A stretch of DNA of 64,000 nucleotides from Firmicutes bacterium UBA5286 (GTDB lineage: Bacteria; Bacillota; Proteinivoracia; UBA4975): NCBI GenBank assembly GCA_002408465.1, contig DHSM01000006.1, positions 134,898 to 198,897 of the forward strand, read 5' to 3'. The translations under genes and the position numbers were made by a program. Positions 1-8,946 of this stretch are shown here, in pieces. The stretch's first letter is position 1, and every line of letters starts with the position of its first letter. The notes under the pieces are model-generated. The model was not told where the DNA came from. It searched no databases and worked only from the letters and a program-made list of their open reading frames with translations.

Positions 1-242
1 TCCACCACTCCCCCGGGAATCTCAAGATTGATTTCTTCCAGGCCGTGACGGAACTGGCGGACCAGCACTACCTGATTATCTTCGGTAATTGCCACAATAT
101 TAACCCAGTCGGGAAATTCCAGGATAAAGAAATCATGGTTCTCAAAGCCGGGAGCAGTGCGGGTATCTTTGCGCACACTCAAGTAAGGGTGCTTACAAAG
201 ATAAGTGGTAGCGATTGTCTTCCATCTTGCCGGCTTATCCAT
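1..242 (-). CDS. NUDIX hydrolase (ADP-ribose pyrophosphatase-like), 5' part only
   Basis: Partial gene: the start codon (242) and about 80 codons are inside the window and the rest lies off the left edge. AGGAG sits about 8 bases before the ATG. The visible part contains 'RQFRHGLEEINLEIPGG', which is the strand and loop that comes just before the Nudix box in ADP-ribose pyrophosphatase-like enzymes. Members hydrolyse nucleoside diphosphates linked to another group, commonly ADP-ribose, in the cytoplasm. The Nudix box itself (GX5EX7REUXEEXGU) is outside the window, so substrate and activity cannot be judged. It is followed on the same strand, after the edge, by unknown sequence; upstream on the strand lies the SurA-like lipoprotein gene, 36 bases away. 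Confidence 0.75.
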   Translation of the reverse strand, partial: MDKPARWKTIATTYLCKHPYLSVRKDTRTAPGFENHDFFILEFPDWVNIVAITEDNQVVLVRQFRHGLEEINLEIPGGVV

Positions 243-277
243 ATTATCAACTCCTGTGCCGAAATCGCCGCGGCAAG

Positions 278-919
278 CTAGAAATCCAAGTACTCAATCT
301 CGCAGTCCTTCCGCAGTTGTGCAATATAGTCACTGCGCATAGAGTCAGCTTTCTGTTCTTTAAGAGTGTAAGCTAAATATTCTCTGAGATCTTCCTCATC
401 GATCTCCTCATCGCCCTCATAATTCTGAAGGTATAAATCCACCGCCGCCTGAATATCTTCTTCGCCCACCTCAATTTTGCTGAGCTCAAGCTCCTGCTCA
501 AACAGGGCCTCAATCATCAAGATATCTGTCAGCACAGACTTGTATGATTCCAGGGAAAACTCAGCGTCTGTCAAAGCCTGTTCAAAGGCGTCTTCATCGG
601 GAAAACTGTCTTTGACAGCTGCCAGCTCTTTTTCAACATCCACTGATTCTGCTGTAATACCTGCCTTTATGGCCGCCGCTTTCAGCAAGTGGGTATTGAT
701 CAGGCGGTCGACAGCATACTGCTTAACCTGTTTAATTTCTTCGTCAGTCAGTGTGACCCCCTGACTTTCATAAGATGCCAGGTCGTAATTCACTTCAGAA
801 TCAAAAGCCTCTCGGGAAATCTCCACTCCGTTGACAATTGCCACCGGCCCCTTTTGGGAACAGCCAGCCAGCCCCAACAACAGTGAAAATACTATGGCAA
901 AAACAGTTATTTTTTTCAT
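278..919 (-). CDS. SurA/PrsA N-terminal-type lipoprotein
   Basis: 213-residue predicted lipoprotein. The first 20 residues form a lipoprotein signal (KK, hydrophobic stretch, LLGLAGC) with the lipidated cysteine at 20. The mature part is acidic and helical and begins 'VAIVNGVEISREAFDSEV', the usual opening of SurA/trigger-factor-like chaperone domains of PrsA-type foldases. There is no recognisable parvulin PPIase domain and the protein is shorter than PrsA (about 290 residues), so it is probably a chaperone-only extracytoplasmic protein. The ATG at 919 is chosen because GGGAGG lies 9 bases upstream; an in-frame ATG further upstream has no site. It lies 76 bases after recJ on the same strand and may be the last gene of that operon. 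Confidence 0.7.
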   Translation of the reverse strand: MKKITVFAIVFSLLLGLAGCSQKGPVAIVNGVEISREAFDSEVNYDLASYESQGVTLTDEEIKQVKQYAVDRLINTHLLKAAAIKAGITAESVDVEKELAAVKDSFPDEDAFEQALTDAEFSLESYKSVLTDILMIEALFEQELELSKIEVGEEDIQAAVDLYLQNYEGDEEIDEEDLREYLAYTLKEQKADSMRSDYIAQLRKDCEIEYLDF

Positions 920-995
920 AGATTCCTTGCCTCCCTTGCATGGGTACAACCCTAACATCATTCCTGAGGATAAGTCAAGGGCAAATCCTGCAAGT

Positions 996-3230
996 TTAAG
1001 CCTTAATTTTTTTTATTTCCTGAACACTGGCTGCCTGCAGCCATTTAGTAAAAGCCTCCGCTTCCTCCAGGAGCAACTGCAGACGTTGTCGCCTGGGTCC
1101 GGCTTTAAGTTTTGTCCCGGTCCCAATGCCCAGCACCAGTTTGCCTTCAATCAGTTCATAGCCCACAATCCCTGACTCAGAGAGCAGACGCAGAGCAGCG
1201 AGGATAGTCTCCTCGGTCTGGGCCAGGGCGGCAGCCAGGGAAGCCAAGGGCGCTATACCTCCCAGCTGATTGAGGATATACTTTAGGGCGCCCAGGAATC
1301 CCGGAAGAAAATCCTCTCTTTCCCCCGGGGCAAAACCCAACACCACCAGATCCGGCTCCACCATAGCCAGGACTTGGCGCAACACAGCAGGGGAAGGAGG
1401 CGGGGTAAGGAGGACCAACACGCTGGCGGGCTCAAGACCCACCCGGGTAAAACCTGGATGATCCTGCCATTTTATCCCCTCCCGGTATACTGCCGCCTGG
1501 GAAAACTGGCGCAATACTTGGCGCCAGGGGAGCCCCCGCAAATCCTCATACTGATAGCTTCTCTTCAGGAGCAGCGGGCGCTCATGCCCCGGCCACCAAG
1601 CTTTGAGAGTAGCCATTACCGATTGCTGCCCCCGGTAATAATCCTGGGCTACAGTGAATACAGCGCCAATGCTGCCTCCGGGCTCTGGGGCCGGGCCCCC
1701 GTCCCACAAGCCGGCGGCAAGACTGTGCCTGCGATCGCCAAGTGTGAGGATATAGCCTGTGCCTGCAGGACGAATACTCTTGACAGCCAGGCTCTGACTA
1801 TACAAGAGAGGACGGGCATTGCCCTCGCCGCAAGGCGCCATGGCAGCTAGATCTTCCACCAGTTCCAAACTAATATCGCCGGCTTTGACCACCAAATCCA
1901 CCGTCAATTCCGACTGGGTCCACCCTTCCATCTTCTGAGCGAGGACCTGCTGAGCAGCTAGAATAAAGCTCTCCAGCTTGTCCAGGGAAAGAGAAAAGCC
2001 GGCGGCGGCAGGGTGCCCGCCAAACTTTAGCAGGTGCTCACTGCAGAGGTCCAGCACCTGGTAGATGTCAATTCCCTCTACCGAACGAGCCGAGCCCACG
2101 ATGCTCCCATCCCGGCCGTCAGTCATGAGGATGGCTGGCGCCAGGCTGCCAGAACAAACTTGGCCGGCAGCGATGCCGATTACCCCCTGATGCCAGCTGG
2201 AATTGTGGGCCACAACCGGCCTCCCCGGCTCCAGGTCCAAATCCTCTAGAATCTTCCGGCCCAATTCTTTGCGCAGAAGATTGAGCCGGTTAAGTTCACG
2301 GGCCAGGGGCTCGGCCTCGGCTCTCTCTTTGGCCAGCAGCAGATTTACTCCTAAGCTGCCACTGTCCAGGCGGCCGGCGGCATTGATGCGGGGAGCAATC
2401 TGAAAGCCCAGCTTTTCCTCATCCACCAGTCCCGGCTGTAGATTGGCAGCGGCAAAAAGCGCTGCCAGGCCGGGCCTCTCTGCCTGCTGCAGCAGGGGCA
2501 AGCCCCTGACATACAGCTGCCGGCTGTGGCCCAGCAAGGGCACCACATCGGCAATTATCCCCAGAGCGACCAGGTCCAGCAGGTCATCTGCCCCCAGATT
2601 ATGCCGGTTCAGCAACTCCCGAGCGAGGACAAAAGCAGTCCCCACTCCAGGCAGGTCCCGGGACGGGTGGCCCTGGGGAAGGAGCTTAAAATTCAGCACT
2701 GCCGCCGCCTGAGGCAATTCCGGAGGCGGCGTATGGTGATCGGTTACCACTACATCCATCCCCAGCCGGCCTGCCAGCTGGATTTCCCCATGGTTGCTGA
2801 TGCCGCAGTCACAGGTGATGATTAAGTTTACGCCTTCGCCGGCCAGGGCTTCTACCCGCCGGGCATCCATGCCGTAGCCTTCGCTGAAGCGGTTGGGAAT
2901 ATGCCAGACTGCCTGGGCCTGCAGCCTGTTTAGGGTGGTGACCAGCAAGGCGGTGGCGGTGATGCCGTCCACATCATAATCGCCGTAAACAGCAATCTTT
3001 TCTCCCCGTTCCAGGGCGGTCTCCACCCGGGCGATTGCCTGTATCAGAGGCGGATACTTGCTGAGATCCGGCTCGGGCTGAGCCAGAGGGTTGAGAATAT
3101 GCTCAATCTCTTCCTTGCTGTCAATGCCCCGGTTGTGGAAGATGGCTGCCAGGCGGGGGCTGCCGCCAGCCCACAGGACCATTTCCGGAGGCAGGAGACC
3201 TTCTGGCGGCAATTTGATGCGCACGCTCAA
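996..3230 (-). CDS. recJ: Single-stranded-DNA-specific exonuclease RecJ
   Basis: 5'-3' exonuclease on single-stranded DNA used in recombination, mismatch and base-excision repair. The 744-residue protein carries the DHH phosphoesterase motifs: DYDVDG at 84-89, CDCG at 140-143, TDHH at 163-166, and GGHPAAAGF of the DHHA1 domain at 404-412. A nucleic-acid-binding region follows, then a C-terminal extension of about 190 residues, longer than in E. coli RecJ (577) and typical of Bacillota RecJ. The start is TTG at 3230 with GGGGGTGA 7 bases upstream, and it overlaps the stop of the preceding nuclease gene, indicating translational coupling. Being fourth in an operon with two helicase-fold proteins and a RecB-type nuclease supports a shared role in DNA-end processing. 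Confidence 0.95.
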   Translation of the reverse strand: MSVRIKLPPEGLLPPEMVLWAGGSPRLAAIFHNRGIDSKEEIEHILNPLAQPEPDLSKYPPLIQAIARVETALERGEKIAVYGDYDVDGITATALLVTTLNRLQAQAVWHIPNRFSEGYGMDARRVEALAGEGVNLIITCDCGISNHGEIQLAGRLGMDVVVTDHHTPPPELPQAAAVLNFKLLPQGHPSRDLPGVGTAFVLARELLNRHNLGADDLLDLVALGIIADVVPLLGHSRQLYVRGLPLLQQAERPGLAALFAAANLQPGLVDEEKLGFQIAPRINAAGRLDSGSLGVNLLLAKERAEAEPLARELNRLNLLRKELGRKILEDLDLEPGRPVVAHNSSWHQGVIGIAAGQVCSGSLAPAILMTDGRDGSIVGSARSVEGIDIYQVLDLCSEHLLKFGGHPAAAGFSLSLDKLESFILAAQQVLAQKMEGWTQSELTVDLVVKAGDISLELVEDLAAMAPCGEGNARPLLYSQSLAVKSIRPAGTGYILTLGDRRHSLAAGLWDGGPAPEPGGSIGAVFTVAQDYYRGQQSVMATLKAWWPGHERPLLLKRSYQYEDLRGLPWRQVLRQFSQAAVYREGIKWQDHPGFTRVGLEPASVLVLLTPPPSPAVLRQVLAMVEPDLVVLGFAPGEREDFLPGFLGALKYILNQLGGIAPLASLAAALAQTEETILAALRLLSESGIVGYELIEGKLVLGIGTGTKLKAGPRRQRLQLLLEEAEAFTKWLQAASVQEIKKIKA

Positions 3231-4009
3231 GGCAGGTTCACCCCCTGGAGGACAATTTCCTGTACTTGCTCCCAGTCCACCTCATCAATGTCCAGCAGAT
3301 CTTCCTGAACTTCCTCCAGGCCCTGGCCATGGCAGACAGGCCGGTATTCGCAAAACCGGCAATTTTTCTCGTTATTCGTGGCCGGGAAGGCTGCTGTGCT
3401 CATAATCTGATCAATAAGCCGGCGAATCCAGGCTCCGTCCTGTTCCTGCTGCTGGACAGAGTAATTTACAGTCAACGGCTCCCGGGGAAATCTGGGATTC
3501 CAGTAAACCATCTGCACATTTTCCGCTTCTACACCAAAATAGCCGGTAAGGGTCAAGAGATACAGATAAAGCCGGGTCTGAGGAGAAACTGCGAAAGCTG
3601 ACCGGGGTGGCCGTTCATCGGTCTTCCAGTCGTAAATGGTAACTTTCCCCTGGCCCGCCGCCAGCAAGTCGTACTTGGCCAACAGGCGCAGATCATTCTG
3701 AGCTGAGCGCAGCTCATATTCCGGCAAGAACTCTTCCTTAGCTGACAGAGGCAAATACTCTTGCAGCTGGTTCAGCCAAGTTGCCAGCATGGGTTCTCCC
3801 GGAGGCAGCGCCCCCACGCCGCCGCTGAAATAGCGCTGAGCCAAAAGGTGAAATCTCCGCCCCAGCTCAATATGCTCGCTGACTTTTCCGCCAGCGGCAA
3901 AAGGCCAATAGAGGCCGTCGATGTAACGATACTTAAATTTCAGGGGACAGCTCTGCCAGGCGGACAGAGAGGCCTGGCTAAACCAGAGTTTGCTCAGTTC
4001 ACTTGGCAC
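3227..4009 (-). CDS. Free-standing PD-(D/E)XK (RecB/AddB-type) Fe-S nuclease
   Basis: 260 residues containing only the nuclease module normally fused to the C-terminus of AddA, AddB or RecB. It opens with the typical 'LSAWQSCPLKFKYRYIDGL' segment. Candidate catalytic residues are D115, D127 and K129 (in 'KVTIYDWKTD'). Four cysteines, C21 plus CXXCX5C at 217-226, match the iron-sulfur staple of AddB/Cas4 nucleases. The start is GTG at 4009 with GGAGGTGA upstream, and the gene overlaps the upstream helicase by 11 bases and recJ by a few bases. It probably supplies the nuclease activity for the two neighbouring helicase-fold proteins. Cas4 is less likely because no other cas gene or array is present. 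Confidence 0.88.
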   Translation of the reverse strand: MPSELSKLWFSQASLSAWQSCPLKFKYRYIDGLYWPFAAGGKVSEHIELGRRFHLLAQRYFSGGVGALPPGEPMLATWLNQLQEYLPLSAKEEFLPEYELRSAQNDLRLLAKYDLLAAGQGKVTIYDWKTDERPPRSAFAVSPQTRLYLYLLTLTGYFGVEAENVQMVYWNPRFPREPLTVNYSVQQQEQDGAWIRRLIDQIMSTAAFPATNNEKNCRFCEYRPVCHGQGLEEVQEDLLDIDEVDWEQVQEIVLQGVNLP

Positions 4010-6140
4010 CTGCCTTCACCTCCATGGTTTTTTCCAGCTCTTTTATTGCCAATGCAGGCCGCTGCCGTCCGTATTTGCCCTTTTTATGCCAGGTCAGCAG
4101 TAAATTGACTTTTGCGCGGGTGATGGCCACATACAACAGGCGCAGGCGCTCACACAGGAGTTCTTCCCGGGCGGCGGCAATGGCAGCGACAGTGTCCCGG
4201 CCCTGCATTTCCGCCCGGGCCACGGCCACGGGATTGATGATTTCCTCCGGCAGCCAGCCGTACTCCGCCCTGATCTTATCTGTGGGCAGGCCGGGATAAT
4301 CATTGCTTGTGACGCTGACCACATATACCGTATCCCATTCCAGGCCCTTGGCCCGATGGGCGGTGACCAGGTTTACTACCCCCGGCTGGGGGCTATAGCC
4401 CCAGCGGTCAAAGAAAACATTGGCTGCCCCCAGGAAGCTAGTGGTCAGCCGCCGGACTTCTTCCGCTACCTGGGGCAGGCGCCAATTGGGGTAGATAGCC
4501 AGCCACTGCTTAATGTCTACAGCGATTTTCTGGGCCAGGGCCAATTCCTGTTGCTGCAGGCCCAAGTCATTGGCGATTTCCAGCACCAAAATATCCGGGG
4601 GCAGGTGCAGGGCCTCCAGCCAGACCTTTAGCTGCTCCAGCTGGGCCTGGACATCCACCCACAATTCAAACTCCCTCAAGCTCTGGGGCCAGCTGGGCTC
4701 AGAAAAGAGCAGCTGTTCTGCCGGCACTGTCTCCAAGTAGCCCCGGACAGGAGCAACATCAACTAGTTGGGGAACAAGCCGTTCCAGGGCGGCCACCAGC
4801 AAACCGTTATCCCCGGGATTGGCCAGGAAGTTTAGGATTGCCTGGAGGTCATCAATGGTCTTGCGCCGCTCGGCTGGATACTGGCAAATTTCGTAAAAAG
4901 GAGCCTCCATATCCGTCAGCGCCTGTCTGAAATCAGACACCAGTTGGTTAGTAGGGGCGAGAATTGCCACTGTCTTATCAGGATTGCGCTGGACGTAGCC
5001 GGCGGCATGTTTGCTGACCTCAAGTATTTCTTCCTCAAAGTCTTCATAGCTGCGAACAGCCAGGGTATAGCCCGGAGAGCTGGGATTGGGGAAGGGATCA
5101 TCGGCGGCCACCGGCTGAATATAGTTGGGCTCCAGCGCCTGCCGGCAAGCTGGGATGGGATGCTCATTGCAGCACCAGTGGACCAGGCCGTTGGCCAGGT
5201 CGATAATGTCAGTGCTGCTGCGGTTGGACTGGAGCATGGGCAGAGCAACTACATCCGGACGCCGGGCATAATCCCGGAACAGGCCGGGATCGGAATCGGT
5301 GAAGGTTCCCATTATTGCCTGGTTGGAATCTCCCACCCGCACCAGGTTGCCGCTGCCCTTAGCTAATTTCAGGAGCAAGGCCTGCTGCAGAGGGTTGGAA
5401 TCTTGGGCTTCATCTTCAAAAATATAAGGCCAGGCTGCCGACAGCCGCAGGGCCAGTTCCGCATCATCCTCCACCATGCGCCAAGCCCGCAGCAGGAGGT
5501 CGTCAAAGTCCACCATCCCCAGCTGGGCCAGGCGCTCCTGGTATTCACGATAGAACTCCGCCGTCCAGGCATAAAAATTATCGCCGCTGCTCTGCGCTGC
5601 CGCCTCTTGGGGAGACAGACCTAAAGCTTTAAAGCGGCGGATCATCTCTTTACCCATGTCCACGGTGCGGTTCCGCCACCCTTCAAGGGTCTGCTGAAAG
5701 CGCATATGGGATTCGCTGATCTTCAGCACCGCTTGCCAGCGCTGTTGGTTGCGGTCGATCCAGCGGTCGACGATCTCCTCAACCAGCCGCTCCCGGTAAC
5801 CACCGTCGAGGATGGAAAAATCATCCCGAAGCAGAGCTGAATCCGGGCGCTGGCGGATAATCTGCAAAGCCAATGAATGCAGGGTCCTGACTTCAAAGCC
5901 AACTCCCCTGGGCAGATCCCGCTTTTCCAGCCAATCGCCAATCTTGCGGGTAAAGTTTGCCACCGCCGAGTTCATGACTGTAACCACCAGGATCTTGGAA
6001 CCCCGGGGCAGACCTTCACTGATTAAACGGGCTGCCAGCCAGGAAAGCACAGTGGTCTTGCCGGCGCCGGGGACGGCAGGAACGGCCAGTAGTCCCCCTT
6101 TATACTCTGCTACTTCACTTTGTCCCGGTCGAAAGCGCAT
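3999..6140 (-). CDS. UvrD/Rep/AddA-like SF1 DNA helicase
   Basis: 713-residue superfamily 1A helicase. Motif I (VPGAGKTT) is at 23-30, motif II (EDEAQDSN) at 242-249 and motif III (GDSNQAI) at 270-276. Near the C-terminus are motif V ('VTAHRAKGLEWDTVYVV') and motif VI ('LLYVAITRAKVNLLLTWHK'). All ATP-binding and hydrolysis residues look intact, so this is likely the motor subunit. It lacks a C-terminal nuclease domain; that activity is in the next gene, which overlaps by 11 bases. Start ATG at 6140 is preferred because GGAGGGG lies about 7 bases upstream; it overlaps the preceding gene by 26 bases. A longer reading frame to 6320 has no ribosome site and lies wholly inside the upstream gene. 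Confidence 0.92.
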   Translation of the reverse strand: MRFRPGQSEVAEYKGGLLAVPAVPGAGKTTVLSWLAARLISEGLPRGSKILVVTVMNSAVANFTRKIGDWLEKRDLPRGVGFEVRTLHSLALQIIRQRPDSALLRDDFSILDGGYRERLVEEIVDRWIDRNQQRWQAVLKISESHMRFQQTLEGWRNRTVDMGKEMIRRFKALGLSPQEAAAQSSGDNFYAWTAEFYREYQERLAQLGMVDFDDLLLRAWRMVEDDAELALRLSAAWPYIFEDEAQDSNPLQQALLLKLAKGSGNLVRVGDSNQAIMGTFTDSDPGLFRDYARRPDVVALPMLQSNRSSTDIIDLANGLVHWCCNEHPIPACRQALEPNYIQPVAADDPFPNPSSPGYTLAVRSYEDFEEEILEVSKHAAGYVQRNPDKTVAILAPTNQLVSDFRQALTDMEAPFYEICQYPAERRKTIDDLQAILNFLANPGDNGLLVAALERLVPQLVDVAPVRGYLETVPAEQLLFSEPSWPQSLREFELWVDVQAQLEQLKVWLEALHLPPDILVLEIANDLGLQQQELALAQKIAVDIKQWLAIYPNWRLPQVAEEVRRLTTSFLGAANVFFDRWGYSPQPGVVNLVTAHRAKGLEWDTVYVVSVTSNDYPGLPTDKIRAEYGWLPEEIINPVAVARAEMQGRDTVAAIAAAREELLCERLRLLYVAITRAKVNLLLTWHKKGKYGRQRPALAIKELEKTMEVKAGAK

Positions 6141-8082
6141 TCTCACACCCCTCCTCTCCCGCCAGCGCCCCATACAGCGCTGCCAACAATTCCCCATCCT
6201 GCTCAAACCCCTGACTGTCAATATTGGCGGCGGCCACAAGCAAATGCCCGCCGCAGCGGCGGAGTAGCGCTCTGGCCACCCTAGCCCCATTGTGGAGGCT
6301 GACAGACTGGTTGTATTCATCGGTCCAGATTTCCCCCTGAGGCCAGCGGGCCATAAGCACGTGGGGATTAATCAGCTCTCGCACATCCTGCTGAAACCAA
6401 CGCCGGCTGGTGCAATCCATCCATACCTGCACTGTCGAGCGGAGATGTCCGGAGATATAGGCATAGGGCGTAGTCAAGATGACAGCATGCTCCCGGTTTG
6501 CCGGCTCTAGCAGACTCTCGGCCGCCACAGTTCCTGCCGAAAGCATGCGGATAAAGGCGGCGCCGGGGCTTGTACCCAGGTTAATGCGCCCTGTAGTCTT
6601 AATAAATTTATGGGCAGATACCAGCAGCTGCCTGCAGACCACCAAGTCATCGCGAGCGGGAGGCAGCCGGGAAAGCAGTTCACCAAAGACCCGTTGAAAG
6701 AAGAGGTCAATTGGCTGTTCGGGCCCCTGGCGGTAACTGTCCAGCCATTGTCGCAAGAGATCATAGCCCTGGGCGGCCCGAAAGCCCACCCGCTCCCGCT
6801 GCCACAGCTCCAGGGCCGGTAAATTGCAGTCCAAGACCTGCCGGCTCAGCAACCAGGCGCGCACGGGGTCCAGCTTGAGCAGCAGCTGCAAGGACTGGGC
6901 CAGGTCAGGCACCCCCCAATCCAGTTGCCACTGGGGATGAGCCAACAGGGCCAAGGTCATCATCGCCCGCACATAAGGCTCGTCAATAAGGCGCCGATTC
7001 TTGGTGAGCACATTGAGAGACACTCCAGCTTCCTTGAGATGAAAGGCGAGAGTATGCTCCAGGACCTTATCTGCCAGGGGAGCAATGACTGCAATTTCAG
7101 AAGCAGGCACCCCCTGGGCAAGCAGGCGCACAACCCTTTCCCCCACCCGGTCCAGGAGCTCGCTGCGCAGATCTTCATGAATCAGCTCGATTTGCGGCCG
7201 CCGTCTGGGCAAGACGGGGACGTTGCCAGAAAGGATACTTGAATACACTGCCCTTCCCGCCCCCAGCTGCTGCTGAGAGCGCACCGGCACAATTTTGCCA
7301 ATGGCGCCGAAGCGCTGCCAGGCCCCTTGGGCATCGGCCCCGAAAAAACCGGCGTGGCCGCCGTCGGTGCTGAAAGTGAGCACAGCGCTCTCCACATGTT
7401 CCAGCAACGCTGCAATTAAATCTTGGGCGGCAGGAGACTGTTCATCCACATCGTCTGCCAGCAGATGCTTAAATTGCCGCAATTCCTGGCGGTACCAGGG
7501 CTCAGCCAGCAGCTGGCGGTAAAGGGCCACCGCCAAACCATAATCCAGGGTTCCGGACTTTTCCGCCCCCGCAATATAACTGTCCAGCACCTGCTGGGCA
7601 GATTTATACACATTCGGGTCTTTATCGGGCATTGCCGCTGCCAGACGGCTGCCAATTTCAGAAAAAGCTATTCCGTTCAGGCTAGCCAAAACTAGACAGC
7701 TACCCAGCTGAATGGCCAGGCGTTCGGGACTGGTAACCAAGCCGGCAAAATCTGCCTGCCTGGTCTGGATATGCCGAAGCATGGCAAACTGACCGGTCTC
7801 AACGGTGAGGAATTCCGGCTCCAGCCACATCTCTCCCCAAGGATCCAGGCGCGGCCAACAGCGCCGGATTTCCCGCTGCACCCAGCCAAAATATGTATAC
7901 ACATGCAAGGGACCGGCCCAGGGAAAATCCACCCGCTCACGCCAGTCCCGGACATCCCGGGCGTTCCACAGCAGCACCAGGATTGAATCAGTTCTTCCTT
8001 TTCGGGCCAAAGAACTGTAGCGCTGCCACAGCTTTTCAGTTTTCCCCGCCCCACCTGGGCCCACCAAGAGCATCCTCTCCAT
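6115..8082 (-). CDS. UvrD-like protein with degenerate helicase motifs (AddB-like partner)
   Basis: 655 residues, first gene of the operon, start ATG 8082 with GGAGGGG close upstream. Motif I is present (GPGGAGKT, 8-15), as are a weak motif II ('LLADDVDEQSPAAQDLI') and a motif III-like stretch ('GFFGADAQGAWQRF'). A recognisable but changed motif V appears ('VILTTPYAYISGHLRSTVQVW') and no clear motif VI follows. This is the pattern of AddB/RecC-like partners, which keep the helicase fold but have lost or reduced motor activity. It has no C-terminal nuclease or cysteine cluster; those are on the separate 3227-4009 protein. I infer an AddB- or RecC-like role in binding DNA ends with the downstream helicase. 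Direct evidence for complex formation is only the gene order and overlap. Confidence 0.72.
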   Translation of the reverse strand: MERMLLVGPGGAGKTEKLWQRYSSLARKGRTDSILVLLWNARDVRDWRERVDFPWAGPLHVYTYFGWVQREIRRCWPRLDPWGEMWLEPEFLTVETGQFAMLRHIQTRQADFAGLVTSPERLAIQLGSCLVLASLNGIAFSEIGSRLAAAMPDKDPNVYKSAQQVLDSYIAGAEKSGTLDYGLAVALYRQLLAEPWYRQELRQFKHLLADDVDEQSPAAQDLIAALLEHVESAVLTFSTDGGHAGFFGADAQGAWQRFGAIGKIVPVRSQQQLGAGRAVYSSILSGNVPVLPRRRPQIELIHEDLRSELLDRVGERVVRLLAQGVPASEIAVIAPLADKVLEHTLAFHLKEAGVSLNVLTKNRRLIDEPYVRAMMTLALLAHPQWQLDWGVPDLAQSLQLLLKLDPVRAWLLSRQVLDCNLPALELWQRERVGFRAAQGYDLLRQWLDSYRQGPEQPIDLFFQRVFGELLSRLPPARDDLVVCRQLLVSAHKFIKTTGRINLGTSPGAAFIRMLSAGTVAAESLLEPANREHAVILTTPYAYISGHLRSTVQVWMDCTSRRWFQQDVRELINPHVLMARWPQGEIWTDEYNQSVSLHNGARVARALLRRCGGHLLVAAANIDSQGFEQDGELLAALYGALAGEEGCENALSTGTK

Positions 8083-8126
8083 CCCAACCCCTCCCGTCCC
8101 TATTATATCATTGGTCCATGCAACAA

Positions 8127-8187
8127 GGGACGGTCAATTGCTTCCTGGATTGTGTAATCCCAGGTGCGGAAGCAATTAAACCGTCCC
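8127..8187. repeat. 61-base near-perfect inverted repeat (REP/MITE-like)
   Basis: The arms GGGACGGTCAATTGCTTCC and GGAAGCAATTAAACCGTCCC are complementary apart from one bulged base, and the inner bases TGGATT / AATCCCA continue the pairing around a 4-base loop. No coding frame covers it. It sits just upstream of the AddB-like gene's ribosome site and downstream of the AT-rich ABC operon. There is no U-tract on either side, so it is not a standard terminator. Small hairpins beginning GGGACGGTT occur as dispersed repeats in some anaerobic Bacillota; whether this one is repeated here needs the genome. Confidence 0.7.
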
Positions 8188-8268
8188 CATCCTAACAATC
8201 ATGTCGCTCTAGTTGAGCACAAACTCAATGGCCCGGAACAGCTGGGTAATATTCCCTATGAAAATGGT

Positions 8269-8940
8269 CTACGCAATCATCCCGTCCACAATGTTCAAGG
8301 TTCTATTGCAGTATTGGCTGATATTCGGATTATGAGTAACAATTATCACTGTCTTGCCTTCCCTGTTCAGTTTTTGAAGCAAGCTTAGAATTTCATCTGA
8401 AAGCCTTGTATCCAAAGCTCCTGTTGGTTCATCCGCCAAGATAATCTCTGGCTCATTTACCATTGCCCTAGCAATAGCGACCCGCTGTTTTTCACCACCA
8501 GAGAGATTACGGGTAAGCCGTTTGGCCAATTTACTAATCTCAAGTTTTTCCATTATTTTATAAGCACGCCTTTCCATATCGCTCCATTTAACCGACTTAT
8601 TAAATAGCAAGGGGGTGATGACATTCTCTATGGCCGTGCGATCATTTAAGATGCCGAAATCCTGAAGAACAAACCCAACCTGTTTGTTTCGAATTTTGGC
8701 AAGCATGTTCTGTTTTAATGTGCTGACCAATTGTCCGTTAAGGAAGTACTTACCATCCGTGGGATAATCAAGACAGCCAATAATGTTCAATAAGGTTGAC
8801 TTTCCAGAACCAGATGGGCCCATTATGGCTAACATTTCACCTTTATCAACAGTCAAACTGATCCCCTTTAGGGCATGTATTTGTTCTGGAGTATTCTGAT
8901 TATAGATTTTATGTAAGCCGTGAACCTGAATATAAGTCAT
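8269..8940 (-). CDS. ABC transporter ATP-binding protein (MacB/LolD type)
   Basis: 223-residue ATPase subunit. Walker [10 protein letters not shown] is near 41-49, the Q-loop is in 'VGFVLQDFG', the signature is [14 protein letters not shown], Walker B is '[12 protein letters not shown]', and the switch histidine is in 'VIIVTHNP'. It belongs to the family that drives MacB/FtsX-type permeases for export or mechanotransmission of peptides, antibiotics or lipoproteins, not sugar uptake. It is the last gene of a three-gene operon with two FtsX-like permeases. The start ATG at 8940 has AAAGGGATG upstream. The operon is visibly more AT-rich than the flanking chromosome, suggesting acquisition. The substrate is unknown. 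Confidence 0.9.
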   Translation of the reverse strand: MTYIQVHGLHKIYNQNTPEQIHALKGISLTVDKGEMLAIMGPSGSGKSTLLNIIGCLDYPTDGKYFLNGQLVSTLKQNMLAKIRNKQVGFVLQDFGILNDRTAIENVITPLLFNKSVKWSDMERRAYKIMEKLEISKLAKRLTRNLSGGEKQRVAIARAMVNEPEIILADEPTGALDTRLSDEILSLLQKLNREGKTVIIVTHNPNISQYCNRTLNIVDGMIA

Positions 8941-8946
8941 TATTTT

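Noticed and set aside
3227..4009. Cas4 or another CRISPR-associated nuclease
   Set aside because: Cysteine and catalytic patterns fit, but there is no cas gene or repeat array in the window and the helicase/RecJ operon explains it better.
6141..6320. 60-residue N-terminal extension of the UvrD-like helicase
   Set aside because: It lies inside the upstream gene in another frame, has no ribosome site and is not helicase-like; ATG 6140 has a strong site.
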